A DNA stretch of 64,000 nt from an uncultured Pelagibacteraceae bacterium (GCA_902624075.1 CACNWC010000001.1:1-64000); one strand, 5' to 3'. Counted from the stretch's first letter, positions 19,746 to 29,133 are shown. The notes: generated by a model from the letters alone, not told the origin. A program made the numbers and translations.

Positions 19746-20562
19746 GAAAAAAACTAAAGCTAAAAAAAAAAAAGTAGTAACAAAAAAAAAGCTTACTAAA
19801 ACCAAAACAAATCCTCTTAAAAAAACAAAAAAAATTTCAAAAATCAATAAAAGAAAAATTTCTAAAATAGAGGATAAAAAAAATGAATCCAAAACCGATA
19901 ATTTAAGAATCGCAAGAAACAACGAAGTTAAGCCTGAAATTAAAAAAGTAAAAAAACAAGAAACAGAAAAAAGAGAATATAAAATTAAAGACTATATTGT
20001 TTATCCAAAACATGGCGTGGGGCAAATTACAGAATTTAAAAAAATTAATATAGGTGGAATAGATGTTGAAACCTATATAATTAAATTTGAAAAAGATAAA
20101 GCTAATGGGATGGTGCCAGTAAATAAACAATCTCATTTACGACCATTAGCAACTATAAATCAAGTAAATAAATGTATCTCAATACTTAAGAGTAAACCAA
20201 AAATAAAAAGATCAATGTGGAGCAGAAGAGCACAAGAATATGAAGCAAAGATTTCTTCAGGAAAGATTTATGAATTGGCAGAAGTTGTTAGAGATTTAAA
20301 TAAAGGTGATGATCTTATGGTAGATCAATCATACAGTGAAAGACAACTTTTTGAGAAAGCTTATGATCGTATGTTAACAGAATTTCAAATTATATTAAAT
20401 TTTTCTCTAGAAGATACTCAAAAGAAACTAGATAAAGCACTAAAAAGAAATCAAGATAATCAAAATAAAGCTATTCAAATTCCTCCTAAAAATAAAGAAA
20501 CTGAAACTGATTTACCAGTTCAAGATAATCTTCCTGATAATGAGGAACAGTTAGAAGAATAA
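19687..20562 (+). CDS. CarD family transcriptional regulator with Lys-rich N-terminal extension
   Basis: CarD domain [38 protein letters not shown]...MVPVNK; start uncertain (GTG 19660, ATG 19687 or ATG 19702). Confidence 0.88.
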   Translation: MKNIKMSKISLKNILKKTFKKKTKAKKKKVVTKKKLTKTKTNPLKKTKKISKINKRKISKIEDKKNESKTDNLRIARNNEVKPEIKKVKKQETEKREYKIKDYIVYPKHGVGQITEFKKINIGGIDVETYIIKFEKDKANGMVPVNKQSHLRPLATINQVNKCISILKSKPKIKRSMWSRRAQEYEAKISSGKIYELAEVVRDLNKGDDLMVDQSYSERQLFEKAYDRMLTEFQIILNFSLEDTQKKLDKALKRNQDNQNKAIQIPPKNKETETDLPVQDNLPDNEEQLEE

Positions 20563-20563
20563 A

Positions 20564-20604
20564 AAAAACGCCTCTCACACATCACGTTATGAGAAGCGTT
20601 TTTA
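20564..20604. terminator. Bidirectional rho-independent terminator
   Basis: AAAAAACGCCTCTCA...TGAGAAGCGTTTTT, one mismatch in the stem, A-run on the left and T-run on the right, between convergent genes. Confidence 0.85.
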
Positions 20605-20623
20605 AATAAAGAATACTAAGTAA

Positions 20624-20695
20624 TTATCTTCTTCTTCTTTTTTTCTTAGCTTTCTTTTTAGCTTTCTTTTTAGCTTTTTTTCTTCTTTTAGCCAT
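20624..20695 (-). CDS. 23-aa ultra-basic peptide MAKRRKKAKKKAKKKAKKKRRRR
   Basis: Read by eye from the reverse strand; SD AAGGGAG eight nt upstream of ATG, candidate promoter upstream, terminator downstream; too short for the ORF track. Confidence 0.75.
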   Translation of the reverse strand: MAKRRKKAKKKAKKKAKKKRRRR

Positions 20696-20716
20696 CTTTA
20701 GCTCCCTTTTGTTAAA

Positions 20717-20733
20717 CGAATCAAATTGATTCG
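20717..20733. promoter_or_regulatory. Perfect 17-bp palindrome CGAATCAA-A-TTGATTCG with two GANTC sites, in the leader of the basic-peptide gene
   Basis: Direct reading of the sequence; GAATC and GATTC in opposite arms. Confidence 0.55.
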
Positions 20734-20744
20734 CGATTACCTTA

Positions 20745-20773
20745 TTTTTATTTTTTTATATACGTTATGTCAA
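20745..20773 (-). promoter_or_regulatory. Candidate sigma70 promoter for the basic-peptide gene: -35 TTGACA, -10 TAAAAA, 17-bp spacer
   Basis: Reverse-strand ttgacataacgtatataaaaaaataaaaa. Confidence 0.45.
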
Positions 20774-20891
20774 TTCTTAAATTAAATTAAAATTTTATAA
20801 AAAAATTATAAAATTATTTTTTTATTTTTTTTATTGAAATGTTTCAAAAAGTTAGTGTTTATGCGTATAATAATCAATTAAATAAACTCTT

Positions 20892-22592
20892 TTAATAAAG
20901 TTTTTCTAAATCTTCTTTGTATTTTTCTAAAATTTTTTTTCTTTTTAGTTTTAAAGTTGGTGTTAACATTCCATTATCAATTGTAAATTCTTCTTTAATT
21001 AATTTAAATTTCTTTACTTTTTCTACTGAAGATAAACTTTTATTTAAATTTTCTAAATAATTTTCAATTGTTTCTCTATTTTGTTCAGTTTCACTCACAA
21101 TTAATGCAACTAAATAATTTTTTTTATCTCCATAAACGAAACTTTGTTTAATTTTTTCCTCTAAACATAACAAATTTTCAATTTTAGATGGAGAAATGTT
21201 ATCTCCACCAAGATTTACTATTATTTCTTTCTTTCTATCTGTTATTTTTAAATTACCATCTTTGGTTATCTCTCCTATATCACCAGTATGTAACCAGCCG
21301 TCCTTAATTATTTCATTTGTTTCTTTTTTCATATTCCAATATCCAAGCATAACATTTTCACCCTTTACCAATATCTCACCATCATTAGCTATCTTTACCT
21401 CATTTGTTTTAAAAGGCGGTCCCACAGTTTCAATTTTTATTTTTTCTGGAATATTACAACTTACAACTGGTGATGTTTCTGTTAAACCATATCCTTGCAA
21501 TGTTTGTAATCCTATAGAGTTCAAAAATTCACCTATTTTTTGATCTAGAGCACCTCCTCCAGAAACAAAAGCTTTTAATTTGCCTCCAAACTGTTTTTTA
21601 ATTTTTTTCCTAACTAATTTTTCACATAAAAAATCTATAATTTTTTCTTTAAAATTAAGCTTTTCTTTATTCAAATTTTTTGTTCCAAGCAATATGGTGC
21701 TGTCAATCATTTTTTTCTTAAAACCTTTTTGTTTTAAAAAGTTTAGAGAAATTTTATTATATAAATTTTGATAAAATCTTGGGACAGCTGTCATTATAGT
21801 TGGTTTCGCTATTAGCATATTAGGTAGTAATTTTTCTAAACTTTCTGCATAGTAAATTTTTGCACCTAATGATATTTGCACAAATTGTACTGTATGTTCG
21901 TATGAATGAGACAAAGGAAGCCATGTTAAAAATACAGGAAGACCATCTATTAAAAGTGTTTCTAAAATTTCATTTGCACCTTCACAATTAGATAATATTC
22001 CTCCATGACTAAGCATCACACCTTTAGGATTACCAGTTGTGCCTGAAGTATAAATAATACACGCAAGATCTTTTCTCATTAATTTATTATTGTAATCATT
22101 AAAAATATTGATTGTCTCATTATTAAAATTTTTTTCTAAAATAGTTTCAATGTTTTCAATTTCTTGGCTAAAATTTTCAATTGATATAACTTTAATTTTA
22201 TTTGAAATAAATTTTTCGATTTTTTTAAATTGAAAATTATTAGAAACTATACATATTTTAGGTTTACAGTCATTTAATATATACTCGTAATCTTTTTCTG
22301 AATACGTTGTAAATAATGGAACTGTAACTCCACCTGCATTCATAATTGCTATATCGGCAATTAACCACTCTGGTCGATTTTCAGATAACAAAACACATCT
22401 ATCACCTTTAGATAAATCTTTTTTTAAATGCTCTGACAATAAGCAAATATTATTTTTAACTTGTGCCCATGTTAAAAAATCACTATTATTTTTTTTTAAC
22501 CATTTTAAAAATGGTTGATTTTTAAATTCTTTTTTTTCTTTATACTTTTCAAAAAAAAGTTCTACTAAGCTATTGACTTTATTTAATTCCAT
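20892..22592 (-). CDS. AMP-dependent synthetase / long-chain fatty acid-CoA ligase
   Basis: YTSGTTGNPKGVMLSHGG, QGYGLTETSPVVS, GWLHTGDIGEI, DRKKEIIVNLGGDNISP. Confidence 0.93.
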   Translation of the reverse strand: MELNKVNSLVELFFEKYKEKKEFKNQPFLKWLKKNNSDFLTWAQVKNNICLLSEHLKKDLSKGDRCVLLSENRPEWLIADIAIMNAGGVTVPLFTTYSEKDYEYILNDCKPKICIVSNNFQFKKIEKFISNKIKVISIENFSQEIENIETILEKNFNNETINIFNDYNNKLMRKDLACIIYTSGTTGNPKGVMLSHGGILSNCEGANEILETLLIDGLPVFLTWLPLSHSYEHTVQFVQISLGAKIYYAESLEKLLPNMLIAKPTIMTAVPRFYQNLYNKISLNFLKQKGFKKKMIDSTILLGTKNLNKEKLNFKEKIIDFLCEKLVRKKIKKQFGGKLKAFVSGGGALDQKIGEFLNSIGLQTLQGYGLTETSPVVSCNIPEKIKIETVGPPFKTNEVKIANDGEILVKGENVMLGYWNMKKETNEIIKDGWLHTGDIGEITKDGNLKITDRKKEIIVNLGGDNISPSKIENLLCLEEKIKQSFVYGDKKNYLVALIVSETEQNRETIENYLENLNKSLSSVEKVKKFKLIKEEFTIDNGMLTPTLKLKRKKILEKYKEDLEKLY

Positions 22593-22596
22593 AATT

Positions 22597-22681
22597 TGGT
22601 GGGCGAAGAGAGAATCGAACTCTCACTTCTTGCGAAACACGATTTTGAGTCGTGCGCGTCTACCAGTTCCGCCATTCGCCC
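22597..22681 (-). tRNA. tRNA-Leu (anticodon CAA)
   Basis: Reverse strand gggcgaatggcggaactggtagacgcgcacgactcaaaatcgtg...gttcgattctctcttcgcccacca; long variable arm, loop CTCAAAA, encoded CCA. Confidence 0.94.
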
Positions 22682-22740
22682 TTAATTGTTTAATAATTAA
22701 TTAAATAGTATAAGAACTAAAATTATATTAAAACCAAAAA

Positions 22741-23346
22741 ATGTTTAATACTCTTTATAAAAAATGTTTATATCTAGCTGCACATAAAAGCTCAAAATAT
22801 TACCTAGCTTTAGTTTCTTTTATAGAAAGTTCATTTTTTCCAATACCACCTGACATTATGGTAATACCAATGGTAATTTCTAAAAAAAATGATTTTATTA
22901 AGGTATTTCTTATTGCAACAATATTTTCAGTTTTGGGTGGTATCTTAGGTTACTTTATTGGAGTATTTTTTTTTGATATAGGAATCCAAATAATGAGTTT
23001 TTACGGTTATGAAACTATGTTAATCAATCTTAAAAATGATTTAATGAATAGCGAAGGTTTTTATGCCTGGTTTGGAATTCTTTTTTTAGCTGGCTTTACA
23101 CCTTTGCCATATAAGGTCTTCACCATTGGTAGTGGTTTAATTGGTTTTAATATTTTAATCTTCATCTTTATTAGTTTTATTTCTAGAGGTTTACGTTTTT
23201 TTATAGTTTCTTTTCTTTCATACAAATTTGGAAGCTTTTTTACAGAATTTATGGAAAAACATGGATCTAAATGGTTTACAATTATTGGACTAATAATTGT
23301 TATAATTGGATGTATAATTTTTTTAATACATAAATTAAATGCTTAA
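22741..23346 (+). CDS. YqaA/DedA family membrane protein
   Basis: VSFIESSFFPIPPDIMVIPM and GFTPLPYKVFTIGSG motifs. Confidence 0.87.
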   Translation: MFNTLYKKCLYLAAHKSSKYYLALVSFIESSFFPIPPDIMVIPMVISKKNDFIKVFLIATIFSVLGGILGYFIGVFFFDIGIQIMSFYGYETMLINLKNDLMNSEGFYAWFGILFLAGFTPLPYKVFTIGSGLIGFNILIFIFISFISRGLRFFIVSFLSYKFGSFFTEFMEKHGSKWFTIIGLIIVIIGCIIFLIHKLNA

Positions 23347-23827
23347 TTACAAAATAGATACCTACTTAAATATAATTTTATTTATTAGTTTATTTTCATT
23401 AATTTCTGCTTTTTTTATAGAATTCATTCTTGGACATCAGCCTTGTAATTTATGCTTGATACAGAGAATTCCTTATGGATTAAGTATAATTTTGATAATT
23501 TTGAATTTTTTTATAAGAAAAAGTACTCAATTTATAATTCTTCTGTTAATCTTAATATTTTCCTTATCATTTATTATATCATTTTATCACTTTGGAATCG
23601 AACAGGGGTTTTTTGAAGAATCGATGGTTTGTGGGCTAAAAAATTCATCAAACATAATCTCAAAAGAAGAAATATTAAACCAACTGCAATATAAAACGGT
23701 AAACTGTAAAGATGTGACATTTAGAATTTTTGGATTTTCCCTAACTACAATTAATATAATCCTAAGTTTAGCTTTAACTATGATGTTATTAAAAATTTAT
23801 AAAAATTATGAAAAGTTCAAAAAATAG
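23339..23827 (+). CDS. dsbB: Disulfide bond formation protein B
   Basis: LGHQPCNLCLIQRIPY, second Cys pair in periplasmic loop, four-TM pattern. Confidence 0.88.
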   Translation: MLNYKIDTYLNIILFISLFSLISAFFIEFILGHQPCNLCLIQRIPYGLSIILIILNFFIRKSTQFIILLLILIFSLSFIISFYHFGIEQGFFEESMVCGLKNSSNIISKEEILNQLQYKTVNCKDVTFRIFGFSLTTINIILSLALTMMLLKIYKNYEKFKK

Positions 23828-24338
23828 AGTTGAAGAATTTATTAGAGTAGATCACGCTGGTGAAAGGGGTGCGGTTAAAATCTATGAAGGTCAATTACTG
23901 GCTCTTAATACCTTAGTTAAAGACGAAAATTTAAAAAAAGTTATAGAAGAAATGAAAGTGCATGAAATAGAACACTGTGAATTTTTTGAAAAAGAAATAA
24001 AAAAAAGAAAAATTAAACCGACAAAGTTTTTGCCCTTGTGGGATATATTAGGTGTAGGATTAGGCTTTGGTTCGACCCTTCTAGGTAAAAAAGCGGCAAT
24101 GTTATGTACTGCTTCTGTTGAGGAAGTTATAGATAAACACTATCAAAATCAAATTGATGAACTGGGTGCTGACGAAAAAGATTTAAAAAAGAAAATTATT
24201 AAGTTTAGAGAAGATGAGTTACATCACAAAAATATAGCGTATGATAAAGGTGCAACAAAAAAAGGTCTTTATTCAGTAATGGACAGAATTATCAAAACAG
24301 GTTCAAAAATTGCAATTAATATCTCTGAAAAAATTTAA
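23808..24338 (+). CDS. coq7: Demethoxyubiquinone hydroxylase (COQ7)
   Basis: RVDHAGERGAVKIYEGQL, HEIEHCEFF, ELHHKN di-iron ligands. Confidence 0.94.
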   Translation: MKSSKNRVEEFIRVDHAGERGAVKIYEGQLLALNTLVKDENLKKVIEEMKVHEIEHCEFFEKEIKKRKIKPTKFLPLWDILGVGLGFGSTLLGKKAAMLCTASVEEVIDKHYQNQIDELGADEKDLKKKIIKFREDELHHKNIAYDKGATKKGLYSVMDRIIKTGSKIAINISEKI

Positions 24339-24341
24339 ATT

Positions 24342-24911
24342 TTAATTTTCTAGTTCTACGTCCCAATATAAATAATCCATCCAACTTTTATGTAAATAAT
24401 TTGGAGGAAAATTTTTTCCATTACGATGTAAATCTTCTGTTGAAGGTTGATAGGGGTACTGATTAAGTCTCATTCCAGATGATTTCAATAATTTTCCACC
24501 TTTTTTAACATTACAAGCTGAACAGGCCGTTACTACATTATCCCAATGCGTTTCACCACCTTTTGATCTTGGTAATAAATGATCAAAAGTTAACTCCTCT
24601 CGACTTCCACAATATTGACAAGAAAATTTGTCTCTTAAAAAAACATTAAATCTAGTGAAACTAGGTTTGGATTGTGGAACTATGTAATCTTTAAGAGCGA
24701 TGACACTTGGCAATTTCATATTAAAAGTAGGACTTCTGACAATTCTATCATAATTACTTACAATTATAACTCTATCTAAAAAAACTGACTTTACAGTATC
24801 TTGCCACGACCATAAAGATAACGGATAATAACTTAATGGTCGATAGTCTGCATTCAAAACTAATGCTGGGCAATTTTCTAATGAAATACTTTGATCAGTG
24901 AAACTATTCAT
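24342..24911 (-). CDS. HNH endonuclease family protein
   Basis: CQYCGSREELTFDHLLPRSKGGETHWDNVVTACSACNVKKGG. Confidence 0.92.
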   Translation of the reverse strand: MNSFTDQSISLENCPALVLNADYRPLSYYPLSLWSWQDTVKSVFLDRVIIVSNYDRIVRSPTFNMKLPSVIALKDYIVPQSKPSFTRFNVFLRDKFSCQYCGSREELTFDHLLPRSKGGETHWDNVVTACSACNVKKGGKLLKSSGMRLNQYPYQPSTEDLHRNGKNFPPNYLHKSWMDYLYWDVELEN

Positions 24912-24956
24912 TAATAAATCTTAACTTAAATAAAAAACTATTTCAATATTAAGTGA

Positions 24957-25610
24957 CTATTTAATTTTTTTTTTAATATAGTTTAATGCAATGCTTGAAG
25001 CTTCAATCGGAATATTATGATCGCAATTCTTTATCAAATGTGTCTCAATTTCAATATTATTTCTAATAAAAAAATCTTTGGCTTCTAACATGTGATTAGG
25101 TGGGACAATCTGATCCATTTCTCCGTGAATTAATAATGTATTTGTAGATACCTTTTTTTTTAAATTTAAATATTCTTGGTTAATAATTTTACCAGAAAAA
25201 CCTATTATACAATTGTACTCTTTTTCAGATATGAGACCTAAGTTTATAGACATCATACAACCTTGGCTAAAACCAGATAAACAAATCTTATTGTTTTCTA
25301 AATTAAATTTATTTTTTACCTCATTAATGAATTTATTTAATTTTTTTTCAGCTTTTATAGATTCCTCTAAAATATATTTGGGGTCATCATTTGTTAAATC
25401 AAACCATTGATAACCTGATGGATTTATTGAGCATGGTTCATGGCCATTTGGACATATAAATATTGTATTTGGTAAATATCTCTTCCAATTTAAAGAAAGC
25501 ATACTTATATCCTTTCCATCACCTCCATAACCATGAAGTAAAATAATAGCACTATTAATTACCGCCTTATCTTCAGGTTTTATAATGATTGAATCTAGAC
25601 AAAATGTCAT
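24957..25610 (-). CDS. Phospholipase/carboxylesterase family alpha/beta hydrolase
   Basis: LLHGYGGDGKDI, GFSQGCMMS, HGEMDQIVP; start may be 25610 or 25640. Confidence 0.87.
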   Translation of the reverse strand: MTFCLDSIIIKPEDKAVINSAIILLHGYGGDGKDISMLSLNWKRYLPNTIFICPNGHEPCSINPSGYQWFDLTNDDPKYILEESIKAEKKLNKFINEVKNKFNLENNKICLSGFSQGCMMSINLGLISEKEYNCIIGFSGKIINQEYLNLKKKVSTNTLLIHGEMDQIVPPNHMLEAKDFFIRNNIEIETHLIKNCDHNIPIEASSIALNYIKKKIK

Positions 25611-25659
25611 ACTAAATATTAAATGTTTTCTTATTTTCAAAACATTCTACAATATAAAT

Positions 25660-25863
25660 ATGATTTCTGGAATAATTCTTAAAATTGTATCTATTATTTT
25701 ATTAATCGCTGTTGGAGTTGTTCTGATTCTTGGAATTGGTACTTTGTTTAAAGGTGGCGATACTAGTAAAAAATATTCAAATAAATTAATGCAGTTAAGA
25801 GTTTTACTTCAGTTCATAGCAATAATTGCTTTAGTAGGTTTCGCATATTTTTTTAAAAACTAA
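25660..25863 (+). CDS. HIG1 domain / twin-TM protein (67 aa)
   Basis: MISGIILKIVSIILLIAVGVVLILGIGTLFKGGDTSKKYSNKLMQLRVLLQFIAIIALVGFAYFFKN; trimmed from longer ORF 25585..25863. Confidence 0.8.
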   Translation: MISGIILKIVSIILLIAVGVVLILGIGTLFKGGDTSKKYSNKLMQLRVLLQFIAIIALVGFAYFFKN

Positions 25864-26369
25864 TTATAATTTGATAACCATTTTAAAAATTTTTTATCTT
25901 GAAAATCTATAGAACCAATAATTCTTGCAAATTCATACCCATCTTTATTAATTAATATTGAAGTTGGAATTCCTCTAAGTCCAAATTTTTTTGCTAAAGT
26001 GTCTGGAGAATCAAAATAAATTTCTAAATTCTTTATATTTAAATTTTGAAAAAAAATTTTAGTTTTTTCATAATTATCACGACCAATATTGATTGGAAAA
26101 ACTTTTAAATTATTTAAATCTTTATTTATTTGCAATAAGTCGAGAGAAGGCATTTCCTTTTTGCAAGGAGCACACCATGTAGCCCAAAAATTTAGTAAAA
26201 TCAGATTTCCTTTATATTCATTTAAATTTATTTGATTATTTTTAGCATCCAAAAACGTTAAAGTATCATACTTTTTTAAATCTTTATTTATTACTAGATT
26301 TTTTATATCTGTAGCTTCACTTACTAAAGAGTAAGTGAATAAAAAAATAAATGTTATTATAAATCTCAT
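25860..26369 (-). CDS. TlpA-like thiol:disulfide thioredoxin
   Basis: Signal peptide, LLNFWATWCAPCKKEMPSL, cis-Pro GIPTS. Confidence 0.93.
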   Translation of the reverse strand: MRFIITFIFLFTYSLVSEATDIKNLVINKDLKKYDTLTFLDAKNNQINLNEYKGNLILLNFWATWCAPCKKEMPSLDLLQINKDLNNLKVFPINIGRDNYEKTKIFFQNLNIKNLEIYFDSPDTLAKKFGLRGIPTSILINKDGYEFARIIGSIDFQDKKFLKWLSNYN

Positions 26370-26392
26370 TTTAAACGATATAATTAATTATC

Positions 26393-27784
26393 ATGACAAA
26401 AAATAAAAACAATAAGACAATCTGGAATACTAGAATTAAAGGAAAATCTTCTAGTCTTTTTCAAAAAATTGGGAGTTCTATTGAAATTGATAAAAGACTT
26501 TATAAGGAAGACATAACTGGTTCTATTGCTCATGTTGAAATGTTATTCAAGCAAAAAATAATTTCTTTTAAAATTAAAAATAAAATTATTTTTGGACTTA
26601 ACAAAATAGAAAAAGAGATATCAAATGGTAAATTTGAATTTAATAAAATATATGAAGATATTCATATGAATATAGAAAAAAGACTTTTTCAAATAATTGG
26701 AGAAGAGGCAGGATATGTTCACACTGGGAGATCTCGTAACGATCAAATAATTACTGATTTTAAAATTTGGATTAAATCATCAATAAAAAAAATTAATTCA
26801 AATATAAATTTAATTATAAAAGATATATTGAAATTAGCAGAAAAAAATATTTACACTATAATGCCTGGTTTTACACATCTTAAAAATGCTCAACCTATTT
26901 CTTTTGCTCATTATTTAATGGCCTATATTGAAATGCTTGATAGAGATAAGAAAAGATTTTTGAACAATTTAGAAAATTTAAATGAAAACCCTCTAGGTGT
27001 TGCAGCGCTTAGCGGAACTTCTTTTAATATTGATAGAAATTTTACAACAAAAAAACTTGGTTTCAAAAAGCCAACAAACAACTCTATTGATACTATTTCC
27101 GATAGAGATTTTGTTTTAGATTTTTTATTCTCAGTTTCTGTTTGTTCAATGCATATATCAAGAATTGCTGAAGAATTAATCATTTGGAATTCAGATGGTT
27201 TTAAACTAATAAATTTATCAGACAAAGTAACGACAGGTTCATCAATAATGCCTCAAAAAAAAAATCCTGATCTTTTAGAATATTTAAGAGGAAAGTCAGG
27301 TTCTGTCTATGGAAATTTATTTTCTATGTTAACTATTTTAAAGGGACTACCTATTTCTTATTTTAAAGATCTTCAAGATGATAAGGATTTGATTTTTAGA
27401 TCTCATGACACACTTATTGATTGTCTGCAAATTTTTAATGAAATCTTAAGAAATTTAACTCCTAATAAAAAGAATATGTCACAACTTGCAAGCTCTGGTC
27501 ACATTACAGCAACCGACCTTGCCGATTACCTTGTTAAGAATCACTCAATGTCTTTTAGGAAAGCATATATAAAAACTGCAGCTATAGTCAATTTAGCTGA
27601 AAAAAAAAGAAAAAAACTTGAGGATTTAACTATTAGTGAATTAAAAAAAATTGAACCTAACTTAACAAATGATGTATTTAAAGTGTTTGATCTTACATAT
27701 TCCGTAAGATCTAAAAAATCTTATGGAGGAACATCTTTTGATAATATTAAAAAAATGATAAAAAAATACAAAAAACAATTATGA
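26393..27784 (+). CDS. argH: Argininosuccinate lyase
   Basis: HTGRSRNDQI, GSSIMPQKKNPD. Confidence 0.96.
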   Translation: MTKNKNNKTIWNTRIKGKSSSLFQKIGSSIEIDKRLYKEDITGSIAHVEMLFKQKIISFKIKNKIIFGLNKIEKEISNGKFEFNKIYEDIHMNIEKRLFQIIGEEAGYVHTGRSRNDQIITDFKIWIKSSIKKINSNINLIIKDILKLAEKNIYTIMPGFTHLKNAQPISFAHYLMAYIEMLDRDKKRFLNNLENLNENPLGVAALSGTSFNIDRNFTTKKLGFKKPTNNSIDTISDRDFVLDFLFSVSVCSMHISRIAEELIIWNSDGFKLINLSDKVTTGSSIMPQKKNPDLLEYLRGKSGSVYGNLFSMLTILKGLPISYFKDLQDDKDLIFRSHDTLIDCLQIFNEILRNLTPNKKNMSQLASSGHITATDLADYLVKNHSMSFRKAYIKTAAIVNLAEKKRKKLEDLTISELKKIEPNLTNDVFKVFDLTYSVRSKKSYGGTSFDNIKKMIKKYKKQL

Positions 27785-27909
27785 TTAAAAGAATATTTAT
27801 ATTTATCACTATAAGTATAATGGTTTTATCGTGTGGTAAAAAAAGTGATCCAACTTATAAAAGTACATATTTAAATTTTTTGAACTCAAAAATTAAAATA
27901 GTTTTATGA
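27781..27909 (+). CDS. Small lipoprotein (42 aa, LptM/YifL-like position)
   Basis: MIKRIFIFITISIMVLSCGKKSDPTYKS...; lipobox LSC|G; ATGA overlaps with argH stop and lysA start; not in the ORF track. Confidence 0.8.
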   Translation: MIKRIFIFITISIMVLSCGKKSDPTYKSTYLNFLNSKIKIVL

Positions 27910-29120
27910 ACTATAAATCAAAAGATTTTTTAATTGATGGAATTAAGGTAAAAGAACTAGCAAAAAGATATAAAACGCCAATATATTGTTATTCATTAAG
28001 AAAGATAAAAGAAAATATTAAAAAATTTAAAAATAGTTTTAATTCAATATCACCTATTATTTGTTTTGCGGTGAAATCAAATTCAAATCAAAATTTATTA
28101 AAAGAAATCGGAAAATTAGGGCTTGGTGCTGATGTCGTATCAGTTGGAGAATTGATGAAAGCTCTCAAATCAGGAATAAAACCTAATAAAATTGTTTTTT
28201 CAGGTGTGGGCAAAACTAGTCAAGAAATAAGTTTTGCTATTAAAAAAAAAATTTTTTTAATTAATACAGAATCTGAGAGTGAAATTTTAGCTATAGAAAA
28301 AATTGCAAAAAAAAATAAGAAAAAAATAAATATAGGTATAAGACTTAACCCTAACACTGATGCAAAGACTTTAAGTCAGATTTCAACTGGTAAAAAAGAG
28401 AATAAGTTTGGTGTATCCGAGAAAGATTTTGTAAATTTAGTTAAATATGTGAACAATTCCAAAAGTTTAAATTTAAAATGCATAAGCACACATATTGGAA
28501 GTCAAATCCTAGATATAAAACCTTATGAGAAAATGCTTAGAGTATTGGATAGAATTATAAAAAAAAATAATTTTCATTTTGAATACATTGATTTAGGAGG
28601 GGGAATGGGAATTGATTATGAAAATAATCAAAAAAACTTGAGTCTTAAGAAATATTGTTCAAGTGTTAAAAAATTTCTCAAAATACATAATTCTAAAATC
28701 ATATTTGAGCCAGGAAGATCTATAATAGGCAATGCGGGAATTTTAATATCAAAAATAATATATATTAAAAAAGGATATAAAAAAGATTTTGTTATAATGG
28801 ATGCAGGAATGAATGATTTAATGAGACCAGCTTTATATAATGCAAAACATCGTATAATTCCTGCATCAAAAAATAATAAAAAAATAAAAAAAATATATGA
28901 ATTTGTAGGTCCAATTTGTGAAAGCACCGATAAATTTTCGTCTATTAAGAATTTTCAGAAATTGGATGAGAATGATTTAATCATAATCTGTGATGTTGGT
29001 GCCTATGGAATGTCATTAAGTTCAAACTATAATTTAAGACCTAAACCTATCGAGATAATGATTAAAAATTCAAAAGCCATAGTTATTAATAAAAGACAAG
29101 ATCTAAAAGAATTAATATAA
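27906..29120 (+). CDS. lysA: Diaminopimelate decarboxylase
   Basis: CFAVKSNSNQNLL PLP-Lys motif, HIGSQI, EPGRSIIGNAG, CESTDKF. Confidence 0.96.
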   Translation: MNYKSKDFLIDGIKVKELAKRYKTPIYCYSLRKIKENIKKFKNSFNSISPIICFAVKSNSNQNLLKEIGKLGLGADVVSVGELMKALKSGIKPNKIVFSGVGKTSQEISFAIKKKIFLINTESESEILAIEKIAKKNKKKINIGIRLNPNTDAKTLSQISTGKKENKFGVSEKDFVNLVKYVNNSKSLNLKCISTHIGSQILDIKPYEKMLRVLDRIIKKNNFHFEYIDLGGGMGIDYENNQKNLSLKKYCSSVKKFLKIHNSKIIFEPGRSIIGNAGILISKIIYIKKGYKKDFVIMDAGMNDLMRPALYNAKHRIIPASKNNKKIKKIYEFVGPICESTDKFSSIKNFQKLDENDLIIICDVGAYGMSLSSNYNLRPKPIEIMIKNSKAIVINKRQDLKELI

Positions 29121-29133
29121 ACAATTTTAATTG

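Noticed and set aside
19617-20136. Minus-strand ORFs rich in Phe/Leu
   Set aside because: Shadow frames of the Lys-rich carD N-terminus; poly-A/poly-AAG read backwards gives Phe/Leu.
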